The notes under the pieces were generated by a model. The model worked only from the letters and a program-made list of their open reading frames with translations, did not search any database and was not told where the DNA came from. 64,000 nt of DNA from Corynebacterium deserti GIMN1.010 (lineage in GTDB: Bacteria; Actinomycetota; Actinomycetes; Mycobacteriales; Mycobacteriaceae): the NCBI RefSeq assembly GCF_001277995.1, contig NZ_CP009220.1, forward strand, positions 2,170,001 through 2,234,000. The letters are read 5' to 3'. Below, piece by piece: positions 1-8,515 of this stretch. Positions within the stretch are counted from its first letter, which is position 1. Every line of letters starts with the position of its first letter. The position numbers and the translations under genes are program-made.

Positions 1-432
1 GGCGGCTTCGCTCATCGATTCTTCGTTGGCCATGGGCACGTTGTAGGCGTGGTTGATGGGTTCTGCGACACCCCAGAACATAAGGACAGCGCCGACGCCT
101 CCGGCGAAGAGCATACCGAACCACACGATGAGGGAATGCTCGGGTTCGTCGTCGTCATCGCCCAGTTTTACGCGACCGTAGCGGGAGACGAAGATGCCGA
201 TGAGGTAGATCAGCACCAGCGACACTCCGCCGATGTACATCCAGCCGAGGTTGCCCAGCAGCCATCCAGAAATTTCGGTAAATGCGTCGCGTGCCGTGTC
301 GCCGAGCCAGATCGTGGCGATCACAAACACAACAATGATGCCTACTGCCAGGGAGAAAATGAAGGGGTCGGATTTTAGCCTTCTCGGTCTTTTCTCTTCA
401 GGATCGGCCTCGATAGCTATCTTTGAGCTCAT
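1..432 (-). CDS. ectP: EctP-type BCCT osmolyte transporter, N-terminal part
   Basis: This is the first 144 codons of a betaine/carnitine/choline transporter; the rest lies beyond base 1. The translation begins MSSKIAIEADPEEKRPRR, a charged cytoplasmic N-terminus, followed by two hydrophobic segments. It then has the family block GMLFAGGVGAVLMFWGVAEP, the glycine-rich segment that lines the substrate and Na+ path in BCCT carriers. The ATG at 432 is preceded by GGAAGA at a workable distance; the ATG five bases further upstream is in another frame and stops at once. BCCT carriers import betaine, ectoine or proline with Na+ during hyperosmotic stress. I name it EctP because it is the second BCCT carrier near lcoP in C. 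glutamicum. The family is sure; the exact member cannot be proved from this fragment. Confidence 0.85.
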   Translation of the reverse strand, partial: MSSKIAIEADPEEKRPRRLKSDPFIFSLAVGIIVVFVIATIWLGDTARDAFTEISGWLLGNLGWMYIGGVSLVLIYLIGIFVSRYGRVKLGDDDDEPEHSLIVWFGMLFAGGVGAVLMFWGVAEPINHAYNVPMANEESMSEAA

Positions 433-652
433 CTCATTCTTCCAGTTGGTGGACAGGTGTAAGGAACAGATATAAATTTCAAAGAATACCGAGAAATTAT
501 TAAGATTTCGCATCGAGATCCGCTCGAAAGCAGAAGTGTTACCAAACTTTAACCGTCACCGCGGGCGCCACAACACCACCGACCTGCACCAACACGACAT
601 AGTCCAAACCAAAGTAGGAAATCCACGCCTCAATAAAAAACACGAGCCGTAA

Positions 653-1177
653 CTACAGCCGCCCCAACCTCTCCACGGCAATATCCGGCTTACGCTCGAC
701 CAGCATCTCCGCCAACTCAAACGGCTGCGGATCAGCGCCACTCGGAAATGTCACCATGTATGGCTCAATAGACGCCACCCCCGACGTATTTACCCGCTCC
801 CCCACATGCCTTGGCAACAACGCCACATGCGAACGCGCGCCCGCATCCGACCACAGCTGCACCGTGTCCAAATCCGATAACGCGAAGCTCACACCGGTGC
901 GCGGAATTTTCACGTGATCATCAATCACCAACACCGCTTGTCGACGCCGCCACCACACCACACACATCGACGCCACAGCGGCCACCAGGCCCAAGCCCGG
1001 CAACGCGGCCGCGATGCCATACAGCGTGCGCATCGTACCTTCCGAGTCATTCCACTCGACAAGGAAAAACAGCAAAAATGGCAGACACACCAATACGAAG
1101 AGAACGCAAGTCCACATCGCCTTGGATCTCATCAGCGCCGCCACGCCGGTGCGCACTTTTACTGCTTTCATGGCCAC
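653..1177 (-). CDS. small membrane protein of unknown function
   Basis: A 174-residue protein with two predicted membrane segments (about residues 20-42 and 53-77) and a hydrophilic, probably cytoplasmic, C-terminal half that I cannot assign to a family. The GTG at 1177 is preferred because a GGGAG ribosome site lies about nine bases upstream; the ATG two codons later would be too far from it. The gene starts five bases after the permease at 1183-2118, so the two are probably co-transcribed and translationally coupled. Function is not recognised. An accessory role to the permease is only a guess from position. Confidence 0.7.
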   Translation of the reverse strand: MAMKAVKVRTGVAALMRSKAMWTCVLFVLVCLPFLLFFLVEWNDSEGTMRTLYGIAAALPGLGLVAAVASMCVVWWRRRQAVLVIDDHVKIPRTGVSFALSDLDTVQLWSDAGARSHVALLPRHVGERVNTSGVASIEPYMVTFPSGADPQPFELAEMLVERKPDIAVERLGRL

Positions 1178-1182
1178 TAATG

Positions 1183-2118
1183 CTAGCTCCCGCTACCAAA
1201 AATGATGGACACCGCCACCAGTACTGGGAAAGATATCAGCGTACTCACAACTCCGGTGTCACGAGCGACCGCTTCCGCCGTCCTAAATCGCAGCGCGTAG
1301 GTGTACACATTCTGGGCTGTGGGCAGCGCACCCAGGATGATCGCCGCCAGCAAATCAGTGCCTTCCATGCCCAGCCACCACGCGAGCAAACCAGCAACCA
1401 CCGGGTGAATGAAGTTCTTGAAAAAAGCTGCAAGGAACACATCCCGGCGCGCCACTTGCCCCTTTTCCAGGATTCGACTCTTAGATAGCGACAGTCCGAA
1501 CACCACCAACGCCAACGGCACCGACGCATTCGCAATCATCTCAATCGGCTGCGCCAACACCACCGGCACGCTCACCCCGGTCAGCGACACAGCAATACCC
1601 GCAATCGCCGCTAGCACCATCGTGTTAGTAAGCGGCGCAACCACCAGATTTCGGACAATGTTTGTCGATTTCTTATTGGTCAAAATCTCCATGATCGTCA
1701 TCGTGATTGGGGCATAAAACGCCACCTGGAACAAAATCACCGGAATCACCACGGTGAAGTCATGCAGAATATACGCCGCCAGCGGAATACCCAGGTTACC
1801 CGCATTGGCATACGACGCCGCCAACATCCCAATCACCGACACCGCCGCCGTGCGTTTCAGTACATACCTCATCACCAGGAAAAACAGGAATCCCACGACG
1901 AGTGCCGACGCGGCAATCACCACAAAGTTCAACGAAAAAATCGTCGACGTATCCGACTTCGTCACCCGATCGAACAGCAGCGCAGGCGTGGCCACATAGT
2001 AAACAAACAAGCTCATGGGCTTCTGCGCATTCTTGCCGAGGGTATCTTTCCTCCCCAGCAGCCAGCCAATACCGATGACGATAAACACCACCGTGAATCC
2101 CATGAGCACCTGTTGCAT
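1183..2118 (-). CDS. auxin efflux carrier (AEC) family permease
   Basis: A 311-residue, highly hydrophobic protein with about ten membrane segments, typical of AEC permeases, which in bacteria export or exchange malate, malonate and similar organic acids. The N-terminal segment followed by a KTDTLGKNAQKPMS-like loop and the late motif GALPTAQNVYTYA match the family pattern. The frame stays open further upstream, but the ATG at 2118 puts the first membrane helix near the N-terminus as expected. It is followed at once by the small membrane protein. The substrate is unknown. Confidence 0.82.
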   Translation of the reverse strand: MQQVLMGFTVVFIVIGIGWLLGRKDTLGKNAQKPMSLFVYYVATPALLFDRVTKSDTSTIFSLNFVVIAASALVVGFLFFLVMRYVLKRTAAVSVIGMLAASYANAGNLGIPLAAYILHDFTVVIPVILFQVAFYAPITMTIMEILTNKKSTNIVRNLVVAPLTNTMVLAAIAGIAVSLTGVSVPVVLAQPIEMIANASVPLALVVFGLSLSKSRILEKGQVARRDVFLAAFFKNFIHPVVAGLLAWWLGMEGTDLLAAIILGALPTAQNVYTYALRFRTAEAVARDTGVVSTLISFPVLVAVSIIFGSGS

Positions 2119-2344
2119 GATCGTTATTGTGCCACGTCGGTTTCGATCAAGACATTTAAGACGTACCCTGTGCCACACAAGGCAGGGCGCTGAGGGCAAG
2201 ACTTAAAGCAATTTGCTTATCGACGCTTCCCTCCCCCAATTCTGACGAAGATCTCGACACCCTTTGTGCACCATGACAGCTAACGTGGACAGATAACGTG
2301 TGAACTGAACAGCTCAGCATTCGCCGAGTGTGACATTACTGAGG

Positions 2345-2390
2345 ATGATTTGGTGGATGATTTGGTGGATGATTTGGTGGATGATTTTGG
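2345..2390. repeat. 12-bp tandem repeat, three copies plus a partial one
   Basis: The unit ATGATTTGGTGG occurs three times head to tail at 2345-2356, 2357-2368 and 2369-2380, followed by a degenerate partial copy. It lies about 340 bp before the ABC importer operon. Such repeats change copy number easily by slippage. No function is evident. Confidence 0.9.
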
Positions 2391-2578
2391 AGCCTTTCAC
2401 CAAACTTCACCGCCTGCGCGATTTCATATGCAATCATGCCGGTTATACCCCTGATAAAACCGAGGCCCCGGTCAATTATGCATTGTCCTAATGGACAAGA
2501 GGCCCGGCCGGGGATCTATCACTACCAAAAAGTTATGTTGCTGCAGATTGACAAATCGTCCAAATCCGTAAATCCCCA

Positions 2579-2610
2579 AGATACGTCCGAAGATACGTCC
2601 AAAGATACGA
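2579..2610. repeat. 12-bp near-perfect tandem repeat
   Basis: AGATACGTCCGA is followed by AGATACGTCCAA and then a truncated AGATACGA. The period is 12 bp, as in the unrelated repeat at 2345. It lies between the promoter area and the binding-protein gene. Confidence 0.8.
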
Positions 2611-2725
2611 TGAGAACTCGATGCTCTGACAAACCTGAAGCATCTTTTACTGAACTAATTTCAGACAGATCGTGTTTGCTAGTTCTATTTAGATTCCTAG
2701 ATCACACCGACTACTCTCAGAAACA

Positions 2726-4228
2726 ATGAAAATCCTGCGCAACCCACTCACATCGCTGCTTTTGGCAAGCACTTTTGTGATTTCGGCATGCTCGGCTGGA
2801 TCGACGTCGTATCAGGAGCCGGTTGAGGTCGATCAATCATCGATTGTCGTGGCCACCACGGCGGCACCGGCGTCATTGGATTTCACCAATGCCTCTGGTG
2901 CGGCGATCCCCCAGGCGATGATGTCCAATGTGTACGAAGGCTTGGTGCGTATTGATTCTGAGGGTGAAATCCAGCCGATGTTGGCGACCTCGTGGGAGGT
3001 ATCGGAGGATCGTCAGGAGTATGTCTTTCAGCTGCGTGAAGGGGTCACCTTTTCTAATGGAGAGCCGTTTGATGCGGAGTCAGCGAAGTTCTCGATCGAT
3101 CGGGTGAAAACTGATTGGACCAATGGTCTAAAAAGTGGCATGGATGTTGTGGAGTCCACTGAGGTGGTTGATACGCATGTGCTTCGCGTGAGGTTGACTC
3201 GCCCGTCGAACCAATGGTTGTGGAACATGGGAACGGCGATTGGGGCGATGATGACGGAGGGAGGCGTCGATAAGCTTGCCACTGACCCGGTTGGTACCGG
3301 CCCGTATACGGTGACGCACTGGGCGCCGGGCCGGGCGGTGGGTTTTACGGCGCGCGAGGATTACTGGGGTGAGGCGCCGGCGAATGATGCGGCGACGATT
3401 CGGTATTTCAGTGACGCGACGGCCACGACGAATGCGCTGCAAAGTGGCGATGTCGATGTGATTTGGGCGATGCAAGCGCCGGAGCAGTTGTCTATTCTGG
3501 ATGATTTTGCGGTGGAAGTTGGCACAACCAATGGTGAGATGTTGCTGTCGATGAATAATCAGCGGGCGCCGTTTGATGATGTGCGGGTTCGTCAGGCCGT
3601 GATGTATGCGGTTGATCGTCAGGCGATTATTGATACCGCGTTGGAGGGCTACGGCACGGACACCGGTGGTGTGCCGGTTCCGCCGACGGATCCTTGGTAT
3701 GAAAAATCGGATCAGTATCCATTTGATCCGGACCGGGCGCGCGAATTGTTGCGGGAGGCAGGCTACAGCGAGTCTGAGCGAGTACGGGTGACCATGTCCA
3801 TTCCGTCGCTCCCCTATGCCCAGGCTGCATCGGAGATTTTGTATTCGCAATTGCGCGATGTGGGGTTTGATCCTGTCATCGAGTCCACCGAATTTCCTGC
3901 CGTATGGTTGTCGCAGGTGATGGGCCACAAAGACTATGACATGTCACTGATCGCCCATGTGGAACCCCGCGATCTACCCACGCTGTTCTCACCGGGCTAC
4001 TACTTGGGATTTGCTGATCCGGAAACGCAAGAGCTGCTCGTTGCGGCTGATAGCTCAGAGACAGAAGTGGAAATGATGAAAGATGTTGTCGATCGCATCA
4101 TGGACCAAGCTGGGGCAGACAATCTGATGAACGTAGCCAATATCGTGGTGATGGATAAAACCATCACGGGTGTGGATCCCAATGTGGTGTCCGGGGCACT
4201 TGAACTGTCAGTGATTGGACGGCGATGA
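2726..4228 (+). CDS. ABC importer substrate-binding lipoprotein (SBP_bac_5, peptide/nickel class)
   Basis: A 500-residue extracytoplasmic binding protein. The N-terminus is a lipoprotein signal peptide with lipobox ISAC, acylated at Cys22. The body has the family features of cluster-C oligopeptide or nickel binding proteins: an early AAPASLDFTNA-type strand, the block GLVRIDSEGEIQPMLATSWE, FSNGEPFDAESAKFSIDR, and DPVGTGPYTVTHW. The length is normal for DppA/OppA-like proteins. It is the first gene of a four-gene operon with two permeases and a fused ATPase, four bases before the first permease. The ligand could be a peptide, a sugar-peptide, a metal chelate or another small molecule; the sequence alone does not say which. 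Confidence 0.93.
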   Translation: MKILRNPLTSLLLASTFVISACSAGSTSYQEPVEVDQSSIVVATTAAPASLDFTNASGAAIPQAMMSNVYEGLVRIDSEGEIQPMLATSWEVSEDRQEYVFQLREGVTFSNGEPFDAESAKFSIDRVKTDWTNGLKSGMDVVESTEVVDTHVLRVRLTRPSNQWLWNMGTAIGAMMTEGGVDKLATDPVGTGPYTVTHWAPGRAVGFTAREDYWGEAPANDAATIRYFSDATATTNALQSGDVDVIWAMQAPEQLSILDDFAVEVGTTNGEMLLSMNNQRAPFDDVRVRQAVMYAVDRQAIIDTALEGYGTDTGGVPVPPTDPWYEKSDQYPFDPDRARELLREAGYSESERVRVTMSIPSLPYAQAASEILYSQLRDVGFDPVIESTEFPAVWLSQVMGHKDYDMSLIAHVEPRDLPTLFSPGYYLGFADPETQELLVAADSSETEVEMMKDVVDRIMDQAGADNLMNVANIVVMDKTITGVDPNVVSGALELSVIGRR

Positions 4229-4231
4229 CCC

Positions 4232-5218
4232 ATGACGATCCTTAAGACTGTGCTGCGCTACGCGGTGACACTACTTATTGCGAGCATCATTATTTTTGTG
4301 TTGATTCGTGTTATTCCCGGTGATCCTGCTGCGATCGCCTTGGGTGTAACGGCAACTCCAGAAGCTATTGCAGAGTTGCAAGCACAGCTGGGCACCGATC
4401 AATCGTTGATCTCCCAGTACTTCACGTGGATTAGTGGGATGCTTACGGGATCCTTTGGTACGTCTTTAAGTTCTGGCCAGGACATCTCGCCATTGATTAT
4501 TGACCGCATGCAGGTCAGCCTCATTTTGGTGGGATGCTCCATTGTGTTGTCACTGCTTATCGCCGTTCCATTCGGAGTGATTTCTGCCCGGCGCGGCGGC
4601 ACGATCATCTCAGGGGTTAGCCAAGTTGGCATTGCGATCCCCAGTTTCCTCGCGGGTATTTTGCTCGTGTCAGTTTTCGCAGTGGGGCTGGGATGGCTTC
4701 CAGCCAATGGGTGGATTCCACCGAATGCTGATTTTTGGGGATTCCTAACCAGGCTGATTCTTCCGGTGCTGGCGCTCTCGGCTGTTCAAGCCGCCATTTT
4801 GACGCGCTATGTGAGGTCCGCAGTGATGGATGTACTCAGTGCTGATTTTATGCGAACAGCCAGGTCAAAGGGGATGCCAATCAATCATGCCCTGGTGGTT
4901 CATGGTCTACGAAACGCTGCGTTGCCGGTGCTGACTGTGACGGGGTTGCAGCTGACCACCTTGATTATTGGTGCCGTAGTAATTGAACAGGTTTTTGTCA
5001 TTCCAGGAATTGGTTCCATGTTATTGGAGTCAGTGTCCAATCGCGATCTGCCAGCGATTCAATCAATCGTCATGGTTCTCGTGGCCTTTACGTTGGTGGT
5101 CAACTTCATTGTGGACATTTTGTATCAAGTGATTGACCCAAGAATTGGTCTGAGAACTCAAGGCTCTCAGTCCCCCGCTGCCACTGCTGCTTCTTTGACC
5201 TCCCAAGGCGGTCTGTGA
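4232..5218 (+). CDS. ABC importer permease, DppB-like
   Basis: A 328-residue inner-membrane permease of the BPD_transp_1 family. It starts with the usual first helix and the segment RVIPGDPAAIALG, typical of DppB/OppB N-terminal domains. The EAA loop that contacts the ATPase is visible around MRTARSKGMP. The ATG follows the binding protein by three bases, and the stop overlaps the next gene as TGATG, so translation is coupled. The length and about six membrane helices fit the family. It forms the channel with the next gene product. Confidence 0.93.
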   Translation: MTILKTVLRYAVTLLIASIIIFVLIRVIPGDPAAIALGVTATPEAIAELQAQLGTDQSLISQYFTWISGMLTGSFGTSLSSGQDISPLIIDRMQVSLILVGCSIVLSLLIAVPFGVISARRGGTIISGVSQVGIAIPSFLAGILLVSVFAVGLGWLPANGWIPPNADFWGFLTRLILPVLALSAVQAAILTRYVRSAVMDVLSADFMRTARSKGMPINHALVVHGLRNAALPVLTVTGLQLTTLIIGAVVIEQVFVIPGIGSMLLESVSNRDLPAIQSIVMVLVAFTLVVNFIVDILYQVIDPRIGLRTQGSQSPAATAASLTSQGGL

Positions 5219-6051
5219 TGAACGCGCTTAGCAAAAAAATGCCCTGGTCAGGCAAGATCGGTGGCATCATCGTGTTGATTGTGGTCATCCTCGCCCTTAT
5301 ATCTTTCGCCTGGACCCCCTACGATCCCGTCCAAGTCATGCCTGCTGATCGTCTGCAAGGCAGCTCGCTCGCCCACATCATGGGCACAGACCGCTACGGC
5401 AGAGATGTATTTTCTCAAATCATGGTGGGATCTCGCATCACGTTGATGGTGGGCATCATCGCAGTGGCAATTGCTGGCATCATCGGCACACCACTGGGCA
5501 TTCTCGCAGGTATGCGCGGTGGCTGGGTGGAATCCTTTGTCATGCGAGGCGCTGACCTCATGTTGGCCTTCCCTGCACTTTTGCTTGCGATTGTTTCTGG
5601 CGCTGTGTTCGGCGCATCCACAACATCTGCAATGATCGCCATCGGTGTCGCTGGAATCCCCGGATTCGCTCGCGTCGCGCGTGCCGGAACGCTGCAGGTC
5701 ATGAGCCAAGATTTCATCGCCGCAGCCCGTGTGTCCAAAGTAAGCTCCCCACTCATTGCGATCCGCCACATTCTGCCCAATATTTCCAGCATGATCATCG
5801 TCCAAGCATCCGTCGCATTTGCGCTGGCGATCCTCGCCGAAGCCGCCTTGAGCTTCCTCGGTCTTGGCACCACCCCGCCGGATCCCAGTTGGGGTCGCAT
5901 GCTCCACACCGCGCAAGCCTCCCTGGGTGTCACCCCAATGCTCGCCGTGTGGCCAGGACTTGCCATCGCGCTCACCGTCCTGGGATTTAACTTGTTCGGC
6001 GATGGTTTGCGCGACGCCATCGATCCAAAGCGGGAGGTCGGCCGTGCTTAA
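5218..6051 (+). CDS. ABC importer permease, DppC-like
   Basis: A 277-residue permease partner of the preceding DppB-like protein. It has the N-terminal helix, the DppC-specific segment HIMGTDRYGRDVFSQIM, the EAA loop (FIAAARVSKVSSP) and the late block LSFLGLGTTPPDPSWGRML that is diagnostic for DppC/OppC. I chose the ATG at 5218 over the GTG one codon earlier because AAGGCGG then lies six bases upstream. Its end overlaps the ATPase start by eight bases. Confidence 0.93.
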   Translation: MNALSKKMPWSGKIGGIIVLIVVILALISFAWTPYDPVQVMPADRLQGSSLAHIMGTDRYGRDVFSQIMVGSRITLMVGIIAVAIAGIIGTPLGILAGMRGGWVESFVMRGADLMLAFPALLLAIVSGAVFGASTTSAMIAIGVAGIPGFARVARAGTLQVMSQDFIAAARVSKVSSPLIAIRHILPNISSMIIVQASVAFALAILAEAALSFLGLGTTPPDPSWGRMLHTAQASLGVTPMLAVWPGLAIALTVLGFNLFGDGLRDAIDPKREVGRA

Positions 6052-7516
6052 AGTAACCAACCTGACGGTCGGAAGTAACTATGTAAAAGACGTCTCCTTC
6101 GACATCAAACCCGGCGAGCGCGTCGGGCTTATCGGTGAATCCGGCTCCGGCAAATCGCTCACCGCACTATCCATCATGGGTCTTGCTGATCTCCCCACCA
6201 CCGGCACCACCACCATCGACGGCCTGCCTTCCCGCCGCTTCTGTGGCACCCGCGTGGCCATGATCTTCCAAGAGCCGATGACAGCACTCAACCCCCTCAT
6301 GCGCGTCGGCCGCCAAATTGAAGAAATGATGACGCTCAACGGAGTCGCCAAAAAAACGGCGCGGACGCGCCTAGAAAAATTGCTTATCGACGTCTCCCTC
6401 CCCGACCGCACCGCCAACGCCTACCCCCACGAACTGTCGGGCGGCCAACGCCAACGCGCCCTCATCGCCATGGCCCTTGGCAACGACCCCGACCTGCTCA
6501 TCTGCGACGAACCCACCACTGCCCTTGATGTCACCGTCCAGCAACACATCGTCGAACTTCTGTTGCGCCTTGCCAAAGAACGCGGCACCGCCCTGCTGTT
6601 TATTACCCACGACCTCGGCCTGGTTTCGCAGACCTGCGAGAAAATCCTTGTGATGAAATCTGGCGAAATCATCGAGCGCGGCACCACCTCCCAAGTTCTT
6701 AAGACCCCACAGCAGGACTACACCAAACGCCTCCTCACCGCCTCAACCTTAGAAACACCTGAAATCTCCGAGCGTTTTGGTGAGCCCATCATCCACATCT
6801 CCGAGGTCTCCCGCCGCTACGCCAAAACCACCGCGCTGCACCCTGCCACCGTCACCGTCCGCAAAGGTGAACGCCTCGGCATCGTTGGTGGCTCCGGTTC
6901 AGGCAAGACCACCCTGCTCAAACTCATCGCTGGCCTGGACAAACCCACCAGTGGAAGCGTGCGTGTCGACGGCAAACTCCACATGGTCTTCCAAGATCCA
7001 CAATCTAGCCTCAACCCACGCATGACAGTGCGCAATATTGTGGGAGAGTCGCTGAGGGAGGAAGGGGGCGTCGATAAGCAAAAACGCGTCGCCGAAGTAC
7101 TTGCGCAAGTCGGGCTGGGGCCTGAAATGCTCGACCGCTATCCGCATGAATTTTCTGGCGGGCAACGCCAGCGCATTTCCATCGCGCGCGCCTTAGCTCC
7201 CAAACCGGATATTTTACTTGCCGACGAACCCGTCTCCGCCCTCGACGTCTCCGTGCGCAAACAAGTCCTTGACCTGCTGCAATCACTCGTCGAGGAATAC
7301 GGCATCACGTTAGTCTTTGTCTCCCACGACCTCGCCGTGGTGCGCCACATTTGCACGACCGTGATTGTTATGGACCAGGGCGAAATCATTGAGCGCGGCC
7401 GCGTGGATCAGGTGTATGAGCATCCGCAGACGGACTATTCGCGTGCTCTTTTGCGCGCTGTCCCCCGCCTTGGTGCCAGGTTGTCCGCTCCGGAAGGTGC
7501 AGATCCTTCGCATTAA
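6044..7516 (+). CDS. ABC importer ATPase with two fused nucleotide-binding domains (DppD-DppF type)
   Basis: A 490-residue protein carrying two complete ABC ATPase modules in one chain. The first has Walker A GESGSGKS (about residues 31-38), signature LSGGQRQR and Walker B LLICDEPTTALD. The second has Walker A GGSGSGKT (about 281-288), signature FSGGQRQR and Walker B ILLADEPVSALD. The open frame extends upstream into dppC, but the GTG at 6044 begins exactly where ABC homology starts (LKVTNLTV). The fusion replaces separate DppD and DppF subunits. The 3' end overlaps the convergent LysR gene by 131 bp on the opposite strand, which is unusual and means the two transcripts are antisense there. 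Confidence 0.92.
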   Translation: MLKVTNLTVGSNYVKDVSFDIKPGERVGLIGESGSGKSLTALSIMGLADLPTTGTTTIDGLPSRRFCGTRVAMIFQEPMTALNPLMRVGRQIEEMMTLNGVAKKTARTRLEKLLIDVSLPDRTANAYPHELSGGQRQRALIAMALGNDPDLLICDEPTTALDVTVQQHIVELLLRLAKERGTALLFITHDLGLVSQTCEKILVMKSGEIIERGTTSQVLKTPQQDYTKRLLTASTLETPEISERFGEPIIHISEVSRRYAKTTALHPATVTVRKGERLGIVGGSGSGKTTLLKLIAGLDKPTSGSVRVDGKLHMVFQDPQSSLNPRMTVRNIVGESLREEGGVDKQKRVAEVLAQVGLGPEMLDRYPHEFSGGQRQRISIARALAPKPDILLADEPVSALDVSVRKQVLDLLQSLVEEYGITLVFVSHDLAVVRHICTTVIVMDQGEIIERGRVDQVYEHPQTDYSRALLRAVPRLGARLSAPEGADPSH

Positions 7517-8417
7517 CCGTGTTGAGCAGCTGCGCAAACGCGACCGCCGCCTTGGTTCGCGTCCTGCCTTTCGGGGTGACCAGCCCAATTGTCCTGGTCA
7601 CCGGCTCCCCAGCAAACGGCCGAAATACCAAGCCCGGCACATTCATCAACGGCAGCACAAAACCTGGAGCTGCCGACGCCCCAATTCCTGCCGCGCACAT
7701 GCCCGCCACGGAGCTTACTGACCGCGCACTCACCGTTTGCGCCGGTTGCACATCTCTGCTGGCCAGCGCTCTATCGACAATCCTGCGTACCGAACTGGAA
7801 TCACCAAATGACACAAAGGATTCATCGCGCAACTGCGTCCACTCCACCTCCTCCGCATTGGCAAGAGCATGGCCCGTGGGAAGCACACAGAAAAACTCCT
7901 CCGTGGCCAGAGGCAGCAAATCAAAACGATCCGGATCGTCTCGAATGTAATCCTCATCGGTCGCCGTGATAGACAAATCAATGGTGCCTTCCACTGCGCG
8001 CGATAATACCTCTTGCGCGGTAAAATCCGTCACCTCCACGCGCACATCGGGAAACTCTTGACGAAACCGCACAATCAGCGACGGCAAAAACGTCGCTGCT
8101 AGAGACGGCAACGTAGCGATCCTCAACACACCGTGAACACCGTTGAGGTAATCCCGGAAATAATTGGCCTCGCGAGTATAAAACTCCAGCACATTGCGAG
8201 CCATCCGAACAAACTGCTCCCCCTCATCGCTCAGAGCAAAATGTCGGGTGGTGCGGTCAAAAATCTTCACCCCGATATTGCGCTCCACGAGTGAGACGGT
8301 GCGGCTGAGGTTGGATTGTGATTGATTCATATACTCCGCAGCCCTGGTGAATCCACCCTGTTCAGCGATGGTCACCACGAACCTCATCTGGTCCAACGTA
8401 ATTCGATCTATCTTCAT
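7386..8417 (-). CDS. LysR-family transcriptional regulator
   Basis: A 343-residue LysR regulator. Residues about 5-64 form the winged helix-turn-helix (FVVTIAEQGGFTRAAEYMNQ and SQSNLSRTVSLVERNIG), followed by a periplasmic-binding-protein-like effector domain. It is divergent from the CitMHS carrier gene with about 100 bp between the starts, the classic layout for a LysR protein controlling its neighbour. The spacer contains repeated GATTAAT words that are plausible binding half-sites. The last 40 or so residues are a hydrophilic tail not typical of the family, and this part lies antisense to the end of the ABC ATPase gene. The effector is unknown, probably the carboxylate moved by the carrier. 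Confidence 0.92.
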   Translation of the reverse strand: MKIDRITLDQMRFVVTIAEQGGFTRAAEYMNQSQSNLSRTVSLVERNIGVKIFDRTTRHFALSDEGEQFVRMARNVLEFYTREANYFRDYLNGVHGVLRIATLPSLAATFLPSLIVRFRQEFPDVRVEVTDFTAQEVLSRAVEGTIDLSITATDEDYIRDDPDRFDLLPLATEEFFCVLPTGHALANAEEVEWTQLRDESFVSFGDSSSVRRIVDRALASRDVQPAQTVSARSVSSVAGMCAAGIGASAAPGFVLPLMNVPGLVFRPFAGEPVTRTIGLVTPKGRTRTKAAVAFAQLLNTVNAKDLHLPERTTWHQGGGQRAKEHANSPSADAHTPDPRGRAQ

Positions 8418-8515
8418 AACTGATTAATCTATGCCTTATTAATGTTTGACTCCACTATGTGCCCTGAATCATACTCACCTAAACGATTAATGTGCATCAC
8501 ATAGAAAGAGGATTA
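8418..8515. promoter_or_regulatory. divergent LysR / carrier control region
   Basis: ATTAAT occurs at 8423-8428 and 8438-8443, spaced 15 bp start to start, and GATTAATG recurs at about 8485 and 8511. The element ATGTGCATCACAT near 8489-8501 is a perfect interrupted palindrome. LysR proteins bind interrupted AT-rich dyads in such spacers, so these are candidate operators. Assignment is by pattern only. Confidence 0.45.

Larger units (their letters stand above)
2119..2725. other. 607-bp intergenic region with short tandem repeats
   Basis: This region separates the minus-strand permease from the plus-strand ABC operon and should hold both promoters. It contains one copy of the dispersed word GCTTNTCGACG (2215-2225) followed by a C-rich tract, a 12-bp tandem repeat at 2345-2380, and a second, unrelated 12-bp repeat at 2579-2602. 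An open frame at 2436-2729 overlaps the next gene by ATGA but has no convincing coding character. No RNA gene was recognised. Confidence 0.6.

Noticed and set aside
2436..2729. A 97-codon plus-strand frame overlapping the binding-protein gene by ATGA
   Set aside because: It spans the repeat array and probable promoter, has no ribosome site or domain, and its composition (DTSEDTSKDT) simply mirrors the 12-bp repeat.
5248..6060. A 270-codon frame antisense to the DppC-like permease
   Set aside because: His/Asp/Cys-rich low-complexity translation opposite a well-supported membrane protein.
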